A DNA stretch of 37,435 nucleotides, taken from assembly GCA_029262475.1 (NCBI GenBank), contig JAJCZG010000062.1, positions 1 to 37,435 of the forward strand. The letters are read 5' to 3'. Source of the stretch: Deltaproteobacteria bacterium (lineage in GTDB: Bacteria; Desulfobacterota; GWC2-55-46; JAJCZF01). The position numbers were made by a program, and so were the translations under genes. Under the pieces are notes generated by a model. That model was given only the letters and a program-made list of their open reading frames with translations. It was not told where the DNA came from and did no database searches. Below, in pieces: positions 24,334 through 32,891 of this stretch (within the stretch, counting starts at the first letter, position 1; each line of letters opens with the position of its first letter).

Positions 24334-26499
24334 TCATTTTTTTACGTTTTTCAGGAGCTTCTTCGCTATACTCAGGTTCTTTCTGAATCGAGGGCTATCA
24401 GGGTTCAGTGCGGATGCTTTCTCAAAGCTTTCGACCGCCTCCTGGTATCTTTTTTCTTCAAGATAGGCGGAGCCGAGGTTATTTAGGGCGTCCGCGTAAT
24501 CAGGTTTTATTTCCAGGGCTTTCCGATAATTCGAGACCGCCTCGGCGGTCCTGCCCATATCCGCAAGCGTAACACCAAGGTTATAGTAAGCTTCGGCGTA
24601 TCCGGGGTCGATCTTCAGGGCTTTACGGTAATAGGATGTCGATTCGTCGAATTTTTTTTGTTGGGAAAAGATAATCCCCAGGTTGTTGTAAGCATAGATG
24701 TTGTAGGGTTTGTAGCGTATCGCATGTTTGTAGTGCGTGGCGGCCTCAGGAAGCCTTCCGAGGGAGAGTAAGATGTTTCCGAGGTTATTATGGGCGTCGG
24801 CAAATGTGGGTTTGCTCCGTATGGCGCTCGCGTATGACTCGGACGCTGCCTCGGGCAGCCCGAGCTTCGTGTAGGCGATAGCAGAGTTGTAGTGGGCATA
24901 TGGATGGCCCGGTTTGTAGGTGAGCGCTTTTCTGTAGTAGCCTAACGCCTCGGAGTATTCGCCACGGTCCGAGAATGTGATTCCTATATTATAATAGGTC
25001 TCCGCGTCGAAGGGTTTTAGGCGTATCGATTCGTTGTACTCGGCCATAGCCTCGTCGAACCTTCCGAGGCGCGAGAGGGCGTTACCGAGGTTGCTTCTCG
25101 CTTTGGCGTGGTCGGGCTTAAGCCTGATTGCATTTCGGTACGACTCCACGCTCTCTTCGAGCCTGTCCCTTGAGGCGAGCACTGTGCCTAAATTATTATG
25201 TGCGATCCACGCCGAAGGGTTCTTCCTTATTGTGTCGCGCCAGAGCGTTTCGAGGCCGGTGTAGACATACCCCTGCTTCCAGGTAAGGACGCCGAGCGTT
25301 ATAATTGCCGCCACAGAGAGGGCGTAGAAGAGGGTTTTTGTGGGAATGGAGCCGCCACCCCTTACCGTAAACGCCCACGCAGGGATCGCTACGGCTATTG
25401 TGATTACGCCGAGGCTTGCGAGGTACTGGAAATGGTCGGCGACGAACGAATACCTAAACGGGTAGACGTCGAAGAAGCCAAGCGCCGGAAAGAGCGTCAC
25501 GATAAAGAATGCGAGCGCGGCGACTGGGCCCCGGCCTATCTTCTTTAAGGATAGTAGAAGTATCAGCCCGAGTAAAAGCACCCCGGCGGTGAAGACCCAC
25601 TCACTTGCGTCTGTTGCGTCGATACTCCACCTTGGGTATATAAATGTTAGCTCGACCGGGTAAAAGAGTTTCATGGCGTAAAAACTTGCGATCTTACCCG
25701 AGAGCACTACCCTCTCTACAAATGTCATGGACCACTCAAGCCCCATAGCGCCCACGCGCGAGACTTCCAGGCGTGCCGTGTTTAGCCCCATAAGGCCGCC
25801 TCCTATAAAGAACGGAACCATGAGGGCTATATAGCCGGGCGTTGGCATTCCGACCCGGTACCATCTTATAATGAGGATGGCTACGGGGAGGGTACAGGCG
25901 ACGGTCTTACTGAAGAGCGCCATTATAAAGAAGAGGATGGAGAGGAGATACCAGCGTCTTCCCTCTCCGTCGTCGAATTTCAGGAAGGTAAATAACGCCG
26001 ACAGGTAAAAGAGGCCGGATAAAACGTTCTTCCTCTCTGTAATCCATGCGACACTCTCCACATGCACCGGGTGTACGGCGAATATCAGGCCAACGATAAA
26101 GGCCCCTGGAATTTTAAGGCGTCTCAAGATGAACCATACCAGCATGGCGTTCATGGAGTGTATAGCGACGTTTACGATATGATAGCCTATGGGCTTAAGC
26201 CCCCAGAGGTAATGCTCTATCCAGAAGGTTGTGAATACGAGCGGATAGTACTGCGGGCTTTCGTTAGTGAACCAGATACGTTTTAGGCCGTCGATGCTTT
26301 GGAGGAGCGTGTTGTTTAGGACATATGCGTCGTCGTCCCATATAAACCCCCCTCCGATAGACGGAATGTAGAAGGCGAGCGTGACTGCGGCCAATATGAT
26401 TGCGCCGGCCAGAGGCATTAGATATATTTTCATATCTGTTTCGCCCAGGGTATCAGCATAGTTTTCTAATTCATTATTCATAGCCTTACTATTTAGCAT
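24334..26499 (-). CDS. TMTC-like membrane protein with C-terminal TPR repeats
   Basis: This 721-residue protein has an N-terminal polytopic region (about 24-410, roughly ten or more helices) and eight consecutive 34-residue TPRs (about 425-700). The first lumenal loop carries an acidic WDDDAYV motif (54-60), as in GT-C glycosyltransferases and eukaryotic TMTC O-mannosyltransferases. HPVHVESVAW and ITERKNVLSGLFY are also typical of this family. Function in bacteria is not established. From its relatives I infer transfer of a sugar from a lipid carrier to exported proteins, the TPRs selecting substrate. Neighbouring cytochromes with Ser/Thr-rich loops are candidate substrates. The start is uncertain: M7 and M23 are alternatives. 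Confidence 0.88.
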   Translation of the reverse strand: MLNSKAMNNELENYADTLGETDMKIYLMPLAGAIILAAVTLAFYIPSIGGGFIWDDDAYVLNNTLLQSIDGLKRIWFTNESPQYYPLVFTTFWIEHYLWGLKPIGYHIVNVAIHSMNAMLVWFILRRLKIPGAFIVGLIFAVHPVHVESVAWITERKNVLSGLFYLSALFTFLKFDDGEGRRWYLLSILFFIMALFSKTVACTLPVAILIIRWYRVGMPTPGYIALMVPFFIGGGLMGLNTARLEVSRVGAMGLEWSMTFVERVVLSGKIASFYAMKLFYPVELTFIYPRWSIDATDASEWVFTAGVLLLGLILLLSLKKIGRGPVAALAFFIVTLFPALGFFDVYPFRYSFVADHFQYLASLGVITIAVAIPAWAFTVRGGGSIPTKTLFYALSVAAIITLGVLTWKQGYVYTGLETLWRDTIRKNPSAWIAHNNLGTVLASRDRLEESVESYRNAIRLKPDHAKARSNLGNALSRLGRFDEAMAEYNESIRLKPFDAETYYNIGITFSDRGEYSEALGYYRKALTYKPGHPYAHYNSAIAYTKLGLPEAASESYASAIRSKPTFADAHNNLGNILLSLGRLPEAATHYKHAIRYKPYNIYAYNNLGIIFSQQKKFDESTSYYRKALKIDPGYAEAYYNLGVTLADMGRTAEAVSNYRKALEIKPDYADALNNLGSAYLEEKRYQEAVESFEKASALNPDSPRFRKNLSIAKKLLKNVKK

Positions 26500-26895
26500 A
26501 AAAAGAGTATTTCTTCAATAAAGGTTACCGGGTTATCAATCGGTAAATGTCACGAATCTTAATCCGTTGTCGGTGGGGCGGTTAATATATTTGTTGAATT
26601 GCCTGCTATAGTTATGGTACAAATTGAATGTTAGCCCGCTGGAAAAGGTTTGCTTACCGGTACTCTCCGGCTCGTTTTTTTCAAGTGTTTCCCTGTAGGC
26701 CTCCTGCAAATGCCGGTACGCCGAAGGCCTCCGCGATGAAGGAATCTCTAAGGGAAAACCCTTCCGTCGGGCGGATGCGTGGTAGGGTGAAATAGCGTGA
26801 AGACGGCGTTACTTAAGTGTGCAGACAGCGTTATAGATAGGGTTTTGGCGCTGTAATCCGGGCTTTATGGATTAAACTTACTCAAGGATATGATC
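26500..26895. other. Divergent spacer between the two arms of the cytochrome locus
   Basis: The region separates the minus-strand TMTC-like gene from the plus-strand PQQ-propeller gene. Toward the plus-strand gene an extended -10 TGCTATAGT lies near 26604-26612. A leader with several stems follows: AAGGG/CCCTT with an A4 loop (26750-26763), CCGC/GCGG enclosing it, ACAGCG/CGCTGT (near 26825-26854) and TAATCC/GGATTA just before the ribosome-binding site. No ORF is supported, and no known riboswitch is recognised. Confidence 0.45.
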
Positions 26896-28077
26896 ATGGT
26901 AAAGTTTTTTTTACGGTTTGCTGATAAGCGAGTTAATAGTCAAAAAGAGCAGATGCGTCTTCCGGGCGGTCTGGCGCTTATATTTACCCTTGCTGCGCTA
27001 CTGGCCCTCTCTCCCTCACTTTCGGCGGCGGGGTCGTGGCCGATGTTCCTGGGAGGTCCAGCTCATAAGTCAATATCAAATGAGCCCCTTTCTGTTCCGC
27101 TTGATATGAAATGGCGTTTTAAGACCGGCGGGGAGATTAACTCTTCACCGGTAATAGACGGCGGGAAGGTTTTTATAGCTTCGTACGACGGCCACCTTTA
27201 CGCCCTTGACGCCTCAAGCGGCGATGAGCTCTGGCGTTTTAAAACCGGCGGCGAGATCCTCTCAACACCGGCTATCTCCGGCGGTGTAGCCTACTTCGGG
27301 TCGAAGGACGGCAATGTTTACGCAGTTAACGCAAGCGACGGTTCTCTTAAATGGAAGTTCGAGACGAAGAGGGAGGTGCTTACCTCTCCGGTCGTCGCGC
27401 AAGGCTCTGTCTTTATAGGGTCTTCCGACTCGTTTCTCTATTCCATCAAAGCATCTGACGGCAAGCGTAACTGGAAGAGGAAGCTCGCCGACACCGAGAA
27501 GTACAGCGGCATATACTCTTCACCGGTCTATAATGACGGCAGCGTCTATATCTCCGGCAAGAACGGAATAGTCTACTCCTACGACGCCGAGAGCGGCGGG
27601 AGGAACTGGTTCATGCTCACCTCCTCGGCCATCTACTCATCCCCTTCCTTGAGCGGCACCACACTATTTGTCGCTTCATACGAGAGGATTCTTTACGCAA
27701 TCGACACCGCAAAAGGTACACGGCTATGGAGAAAGAGGCTTCAGGATTGGCCGTACTCTTCTACTTCAATAGATGGAACTACCGGTTATATAGGGCTTAA
27801 AAACGGTGATCTCCTAGAGGTCGGGCTCTTTAAAAGAGGGAAGGCCAGGGTCCTGAACACCTTCCCCGCCGCTATAAATGCCACACCCGTCAAGACCGAA
27901 GGCGGCCTCATCTTCGTTGGCTCCGAGGACTCCAATATCTACGCACTTGATCCATCCGGCGGAGAAATCGTGTGGAGCTATAAGACCGGCGGCGGTATAC
28001 ATGCGAGCCCCGCCGTGGTCGACGGCGCTCTATACGTCGGAAGCAAAGACGGTTACCTGTACGCATTCGGTTCCTGA
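26896..28077 (+). CDS. PQQ-type beta-propeller periplasmic protein
   Basis: This 393-residue exported protein has repeated beta-propeller blades of the PQQ/WD40-like type. DGHLYALDASSGDELWRFKT, DGNVYAVNASDGSLKWKF and NIYALDPSGGEIVWSYKT show the Tyr-Ala-x-Asp...Gly...Trp pattern, with about seven blades from residue 60 onward. It has no heme motif or dehydrogenase active-site Cys pair, so it is more likely a BamB-like scaffold than a PQQ enzyme. ATG at 26896 follows AAGGATATGATC; ATG at 26890 is too close to that site. ATG at 26953 would give a more standard signal peptide (MRLPGGLALIF). It faces away from the TMTC-like gene. Confidence 0.87.
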   Translation: MVKFFLRFADKRVNSQKEQMRLPGGLALIFTLAALLALSPSLSAAGSWPMFLGGPAHKSISNEPLSVPLDMKWRFKTGGEINSSPVIDGGKVFIASYDGHLYALDASSGDELWRFKTGGEILSTPAISGGVAYFGSKDGNVYAVNASDGSLKWKFETKREVLTSPVVAQGSVFIGSSDSFLYSIKASDGKRNWKRKLADTEKYSGIYSSPVYNDGSVYISGKNGIVYSYDAESGGRNWFMLTSSAIYSSPSLSGTTLFVASYERILYAIDTAKGTRLWRKRLQDWPYSSTSIDGTTGYIGLKNGDLLEVGLFKRGKARVLNTFPAAINATPVKTEGGLIFVGSEDSNIYALDPSGGEIVWSYKTGGGIHASPAVVDGALYVGSKDGYLYAFGS

Positions 28078-28191
28078 CGCTTCGCCGGTCGCCGGTGGAT
28101 GCATTGCCTGAGGGTTGAAAGACCCTCTGGCTCTCCAGACTTGGAGATTAATATATTTTAACTCTCCGGTAATGCTTATTTAAAGTATTAT

Positions 28192-28200
28192 TGGTATAAA
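28192..28200 (+). promoter_or_regulatory. Extended -10 promoter of the right-arm cytochrome operon
   Basis: TGGTATAAA is an extended -10 element (TGn plus TATAAA at 28195-28200). The -35 region is poor. Transcription would start near 28207, with a leader of about 130 nt. Confidence 0.5.
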
Positions 28201-28206
28201 ATAGCC

Positions 28207-28339
28207 GTCGGAGAACCGGATCAAAGAACCGCAGGCTTTTTTGAAATTGTCGGCTTGCCCTATAAGGCAAAGCCAGGCAGACTTCGCCGCAGACCAGCGG
28301 CAACGACCTGTACCGTAACTTCAGATCTCCGGAGTATTT
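28207..28339 (+). promoter_or_regulatory. Structured 5' leader, riboswitch-like
   Basis: CGGAGA (28209-28214) can pair with TCTCCG (28326-28331), enclosing the leader and part of the ribosome-binding site GGAG (28331-28334). Inside are GGCTTGCC/GGCAAAGCC with one bulge (28252-28274) and GCCGC/GCGGC with a 6-nt loop (28287-28302). No known riboswitch class matches by eye. Confidence 0.4.
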
Positions 28340-28906
28340 ATGAGCAGATTTCTTTCAAGTTTACTTTTAGTGATCCCTGTCGTCCTAGTCTACTCCACCT
28401 CATTTGCCGTGGAGCATGATGATTACCAGACGGTGCTTAAATCCCTGATAAACCCCCATGAACAGATAAATGACGAAGGTGATGTGCTCTGGGGCACATG
28501 TATCATTTGCCACCCGACCACGCCCGATGTCGATAAGGATAAGTCCATTGAGGACGTAAAACTCCGCTTCGAAGATAATCTGAGGGACCTCTGTTACAAG
28601 TGTCACCCGCAGCCGATGCATCCGGGAGGAGCGTGGATGGGACTGGCTATGGGAGATGATACCAAGGGCTCTCCAAACCACTTGATTGAGCCGCCGCTAG
28701 CTATTGCTAACAATATGAACCTCTCGCTTAAGGAGTCTAAGATAGCGCTTCCCCTTACGCCCGGCACCGGCAGGATATTCTGCGCTACATGTCATAATCC
28801 CCATGAGAGGGGACTGCTGCGGGGCAGGGCCGACGCCGGAGCTGATATCAGCCAGAGGTTAAGAACGAGCGGCGGGACCATCTGCCAGTTCTGTCACAGG
28901 AAGTAA
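28340..28906 (+). CDS. Tetraheme cytochrome c, exported
   Basis: This is a 188-residue protein with a Sec signal peptide (1 to about 23, ending SFA) and four heme motifs: CIICH, CYKCH, CATCH and CQFCH, the last two residues from the C-terminus. Other His (HPTT, HPQPMHPGG, NHLIEPP, CHNPH) can act as distal ligands. It is not a close relative of the three HTPH paralogues, but it shares the CxxCHNPH element and the terminal CxxCH. It heads a plus-strand operon with the right NHL gene 120 bp later. ATG follows CCGGAG by five bases. Confidence 0.88.
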   Translation: MSRFLSSLLLVIPVVLVYSTSFAVEHDDYQTVLKSLINPHEQINDEGDVLWGTCIICHPTTPDVDKDKSIEDVKLRFEDNLRDLCYKCHPQPMHPGGAWMGLAMGDDTKGSPNHLIEPPLAIANNMNLSLKESKIALPLTPGTGRIFCATCHNPHERGLLRGRADAGADISQRLRTSGGTICQFCHRK

Positions 28907-29026
28907 CCGGGATATTTTAAGTAGTAAAGAGGTCTTTTTCTCCGGCCCATAGCGTAATTTTTTCTCTCCACGCGGGTTTCCCTTCAAACGGGTGGACGGC
29001 TCGTTCATAATGAAAGTCTAAATGCT

Positions 29027-30136
29027 ATGAGATGTATATCGCATACGTTTAATTCACTGATGGAACGCTTTGAAAGGCGCCTTGACGCGGCGGCGAAGAG
29101 GATTTTTTTCTTAACCGTCCCCGCCCTCTTAATCGTCGCTCTGATCTCGCTTACCGGATGCACTACGGGTGGCGGTATAGCCCTTGACGAGGAGAGGTTA
29201 GCCCCGCCGGGCTCTATGGTATGGCCGCCTCCTCCGGCCGACCCTCGCGTCGGTTATGTGAAGACGCTTAAGCGCCCCGCAGACCTCGGAGGAAAAAGGG
29301 GCATACTAAAGTCTGTGATAGACCTGATCGTCGGCCCTAACGAGGACAGGGTGATTAAGCCCTTCGGCATCTCGGTCGACTCCAAGGGGAGGGTTTTAAT
29401 TGCAGATTCGGCTTTTAAAAGCATTCATATCTTCGATATCGCGGCCAAGAAATACAAGCGTATCAACAGGGTAGGCGGCGAGCTCTTTACCACACCCGTG
29501 GGGGTGACAGTAGACCTTCTTGATAATATCTATGTCTCGGATTCCACCGCAGGCAAGGTATACGTTTTAAATAAGCGAGGGCGTCTCATCTTCACCATAG
29601 ACGGTCTAAAGAGGCCCACCGGCGTTGCAATAGATCATAACGAGGGCTACCTCTATGTAGTCGATACCCTGGCTCACGATATTAAGGTTTTCGACCTGAA
29701 GGGCGATTATATAAAGACTATCGGCCTAAGGGGAGGGGAGGACGGCGAGTTTAACTATCCGGTGGATATCTTCGTTGACAATAACGGTGATATCTTCGTT
29801 AGCGACTCCATGAATTTCAGGATTCAGGTCCTTAATAAAGATGGCCGCCTCCTCGATACATTCGGCGAGCACGGCGACAGCACCGGGAAGCTCGGCAGGC
29901 CCAAGGGGCTCGCGGTGGACAGGGACGGGAACGTCTATGTGGTTGACGCCATATTCGACACCGTTCAGATATTTAACAGGGACGGGGATTTTCTCTTAAA
30001 CTTCGGGTCCAGGGGAACCGGACCGGGTGAGTTCTGGCTTCCTTCCGGCATCTATATAGATAGTAATTCGTATATATATGTCGCAGACTCCTATAACGGC
30101 AGGGTACAGGTCTTTGAATATCTCGGGGGTAATTAA
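29027..30136 (+). CDS. NHL-repeat beta-propeller lipoprotein (right copy)
   Basis: This 369-residue lipoprotein has a hydrophobic segment 27-44 followed by LTGC (Cys at about 45). It then has about six NHL blades, with NIYVSDSTAGKVYVLN, IFVSDSMNFRIQVLNKDG and YIYVADSYNGRVQVFE as examples. It is paralogous to the left copy: the same EFNYP.DI, ARPKG/GRPKGLAVD and C-terminal VADS.N.RV.V.E.LG pattern. It precedes the 11-heme gene by only 2 bp, so the two are probably translated together. The Shine-Dalgarno is weak for both ATG 29027 and ATG 29060; the latter gives a shorter N-region. It probably resides in the outer or inner membrane facing the periplasm or exterior. Confidence 0.88.
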   Translation: MRCISHTFNSLMERFERRLDAAAKRIFFLTVPALLIVALISLTGCTTGGGIALDEERLAPPGSMVWPPPPADPRVGYVKTLKRPADLGGKRGILKSVIDLIVGPNEDRVIKPFGISVDSKGRVLIADSAFKSIHIFDIAAKKYKRINRVGGELFTTPVGVTVDLLDNIYVSDSTAGKVYVLNKRGRLIFTIDGLKRPTGVAIDHNEGYLYVVDTLAHDIKVFDLKGDYIKTIGLRGGEDGEFNYPVDIFVDNNGDIFVSDSMNFRIQVLNKDGRLLDTFGEHGDSTGKLGRPKGLAVDRDGNVYVVDAIFDTVQIFNRDGDFLLNFGSRGTGPGEFWLPSGIYIDSNSYIYVADSYNGRVQVFEYLGGN

Positions 30137-30138
30137 AA

Positions 30139-32415
30139 GTGTCTGATAGAATTATAGTATCACACGGCAGGTGGCGCGCAGGTGCCCTGATAAAGCGTTC
30201 TTTTGCGGCTGGACTTATCATTTCGTTCTTATCGGCGGTCTTCTATCCGGCCCTGGCGGGTGCAATCGTCGCCGATACCAAACACAACCTTGGCTTCTAC
30301 TCACCGGGTATGGTTAAGAGCCCGGATACTACCGAGATATGTATATTTTGCCATACGCCCCACAGCGCCAACCCCGAAGGTCCCCTCTGGAACAGGACGA
30401 ATTCAGGGGCCACTTATGTAGTTTACGCAACCGATACGATGGTATCCAATACGGGACAGCCGACCGGCTCGTCGAAGCTTTGTCTTTCCTGCCACGACGG
30501 AACGATAGCCCTGGGGTCGCTCTTAAACCTTCCGGGCGCAAGCACAAGCGGTCTTTTAAATGTCGAGGGGGCTGACGCGGGTAAGATAGGCTCCGCATCG
30601 GCTTCGCATATCGGCACCGACCTCTCCGACGATCACCCCGTATCATTTTCTTACTCAAACGCATTTCCCGCCAACGCGGAGATCCACGACAGCTCGACGC
30701 TACCCCCTACGGTAAAGCTCGATAGCGGCGTTCTCCAGTGCACGGCCTGCCACGACCCGCACGGAACCGACTTTGATAAGTTCCTCGTGGCTTCTCTAGA
30801 CTCCGCCGGGTTATGTACGACATGCCACAAAAAACTTTACTGGTACGCCGACACGCCGGTCCACAGCACATCCACCGCCGTATGGAATAATACCGGGACA
30901 AACCCGTGGCACGAAGATTTAGGCGCTACAGGATACGCCGACGACACACCGGCTCTCCAGGGGTGCCTATCGTGCCACCGCTCCCACGGAGGGGCTGCCG
31001 GCATGGCCCTCACAAAAGGGGTGAACCCGGGGCTGGCTACAGAGGTTGGCGAGGAGTGGACATGCCTCTCGTGTCATAACGGTACTGTCGCGACAACGGA
31101 TATGACACCCTACTTCAACGGAATGAAGTTCTACCAACATCCGGTCATGGACTCTATGAAGTACGACACTCACCAGCCGACAAGGCCCGTAGCCGGTGAC
31201 CCGGTAAGGGAGGACACGACAACCCTTGATCTGGCGAACAGGCACGTCGAGTGCGCCGACTGCCATAACCCGCACGGCGCAAAGACCGGTAACCATACCG
31301 TCGGCGGCCCCAACGGTAATGTCGCAGCGCCGAACCTCTACGGTGGATGGGGAGTAAAGCCGCTTACATGGCCCGCTAACCTTCCGGGCGCGATTATCGA
31401 TAACACCGCCTTGAACTATACGATAGTCGACTTCGATACCACTACGCCGGTAAGTGACAAGCTCGAAGGCTATATGTGCATGAAATGTCATTCTGCATAC
31501 GCCTACGGCACGACCATCGCAAGCACTCCGGAGGTGCCCTCAGGCAACGCTGACGACAGCCTGGGTGTCATCCAGTCGGATATCAGCGGAGATTTTAACC
31601 CGAATAACGCAAGCTTCCACCCCGTATTCGCCGTAGGGCTTAATCAGCCGATAGCAGGCGCAAACCCTAACTGGGGAGTGGGCGGCACGCTTACACAGAC
31701 ATTCCGTTACGTTGAATTTACCGGGCTGGAAGTGGACAGGAGCGGATTTTACAACATGACGCATACGAGCAAAGTAACATGCTCGGATTGTCACGGGTCG
31801 AATCTCCCTACAGACGTCAAAGGCCCGCACGGCTCTGACAATAAATGGATACTGCGGGGCAACGAGACCGGTGTCGGGACTTCGGTGAACTTCTGCTATA
31901 ACTGCCATCGCAGGGACGTCTACGGCGATAACGGTTACATAGACGCCATAGGCGCATTTGCAAACCCGAAGAAGAGCAGGGTTAACCACCCGCCCGGGCT
32001 AAGCGTTACTTCACCTTTCTACGATTCGCTCGGCGTCTATACTGGTAATAACTCGAATAAGTTCGGCAACCTTTGCCTTACCTGCCACGGCGGAGCCTGG
32101 GGCGGAGACGATAACGGCGCAACACCCGATACCAGCATCTACTTAAAGAGATTGCAGCTACCGGGAGAGGAATATAAAGATAGGATACTTGGCGTTCACG
32201 GCTCAAACATAGGCGACGACCCGGACCTCATAGGTGATGAGAACCTGAGTCACAGGATGATGAATGGCGCGTGCGTCCAGTCGTATACCAAGCCAACGAC
32301 GACGTCGGCCGGTTCGATAGTCTTCAGGGCCGCCGTCCCGGGGACCGACAAGATGTGTAACTTTAACTTCGGCACGGTCCCCATACCGACTACTGAAGTA
32401 AACTATGACTATTAA
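30139..32415 (+). CDS. Undecaheme (11 CxxCH) cytochrome c
   Basis: This 758-residue exported cytochrome has eleven heme motifs: CIFCH, CLSCH, CTACH, CTTCH, CLSCH, CLSCH, CADCH, CMKCH, CSDCH, CYNCH and CLTCH. Residues about 45-235 reproduce the HTPH tetraheme module (KHNLG, CIFCHTPH, CLSCHDG, DDHPVSF, CHDPHG). About 500 further residues add seven hemes with long Gly/Asn/Thr-rich linkers. Two Cys near the C-terminus (ACVQ and MCNF) are outside heme motifs and may form a disulfide. The signal anchor is SFAAGLIISFLSAVFYPALA. It starts at GTG two bases after the NHL stop. It is probably a large surface or periplasmic electron conduit. A heme-free OM barrel partner is not in the window. Confidence 0.9.
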   Translation: MSDRIIVSHGRWRAGALIKRSFAAGLIISFLSAVFYPALAGAIVADTKHNLGFYSPGMVKSPDTTEICIFCHTPHSANPEGPLWNRTNSGATYVVYATDTMVSNTGQPTGSSKLCLSCHDGTIALGSLLNLPGASTSGLLNVEGADAGKIGSASASHIGTDLSDDHPVSFSYSNAFPANAEIHDSSTLPPTVKLDSGVLQCTACHDPHGTDFDKFLVASLDSAGLCTTCHKKLYWYADTPVHSTSTAVWNNTGTNPWHEDLGATGYADDTPALQGCLSCHRSHGGAAGMALTKGVNPGLATEVGEEWTCLSCHNGTVATTDMTPYFNGMKFYQHPVMDSMKYDTHQPTRPVAGDPVREDTTTLDLANRHVECADCHNPHGAKTGNHTVGGPNGNVAAPNLYGGWGVKPLTWPANLPGAIIDNTALNYTIVDFDTTTPVSDKLEGYMCMKCHSAYAYGTTIASTPEVPSGNADDSLGVIQSDISGDFNPNNASFHPVFAVGLNQPIAGANPNWGVGGTLTQTFRYVEFTGLEVDRSGFYNMTHTSKVTCSDCHGSNLPTDVKGPHGSDNKWILRGNETGVGTSVNFCYNCHRRDVYGDNGYIDAIGAFANPKKSRVNHPPGLSVTSPFYDSLGVYTGNNSNKFGNLCLTCHGGAWGGDDNGATPDTSIYLKRLQLPGEEYKDRILGVHGSNIGDDPDLIGDENLSHRMMNGACVQSYTKPTTTSAGSIVFRAAVPGTDKMCNFNFGTVPIPTTEVNYDY

Positions 32416-32449
32416 GATGACCAAAAGGGTTTTTCACAGGAGTTTAATA

Positions 32450-32848
32450 ATGGACGCAGGCAGGGTGTTTTTAATATCTGCCGCCGTACTAATAATCCTC
32501 CTTTGCGCTCTAACCCGGGAGAGTAAGGCTCAGTCCAGTTATGTGAACCCGCATATCAAGGGAGCCACAGGGCTTTGCGGCGAGTGTCATTCTAACCCGC
32601 CGGATTTGCTAGCCGATGATGTGGCCGTCTGCTTGCGTTGTCATGATGGCAGCACCGCAGACCATCCCGTTACCAGGCACCCGATAGACAGGGTTGTGAG
32701 GATCACGACGCCGTCTCCGCTTCCGCTAACAAGGGATAATAAAATTGTCTGCTCTACTTGCCACGACCCGCACGCCGGTTCCGGCTTTAGAGCTTTTTTA
32801 AGGGTGAAGTACAACACCCTCTGCATACAGTGTCATGTGGATTATTAG
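32450..32848 (+). CDS. Small tetraheme cytochrome c
   Basis: This 132-residue exported cytochrome has a signal peptide (VFLISAAVLIILLCALT, cleavage near SKA). Its four closely spaced heme motifs are CGECH, CLRCH, CSTCH and CIQCH, in a mature protein of only about 105 residues. DHPVTRHP and CHDPHAG supply distal His. The frame opens at 32405, overlapping the upstream gene. ATG at 32450, seven bases after AGGAG, is clearly the start. It is probably a soluble periplasmic shuttle between the inner-membrane module and the larger cytochromes, by analogy with c7 and small tetraheme carriers. Confidence 0.9.
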   Translation: MDAGRVFLISAAVLIILLCALTRESKAQSSYVNPHIKGATGLCGECHSNPPDLLADDVAVCLRCHDGSTADHPVTRHPIDRVVRITTPSPLPLTRDNKIVCSTCHDPHAGSGFRAFLRVKYNTLCIQCHVDY

Positions 32849-32891
32849 TCCGGCCCGTGTCCGGTACGTATCATTTTACGGAGGTCTATAA

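Noticed and set aside
28108-28125. GAGGGT/ACCCTC hairpin as terminator of the PQQ-propeller gene
   Set aside because: The stem is only 6 bp and no T-run follows on the plus strand.
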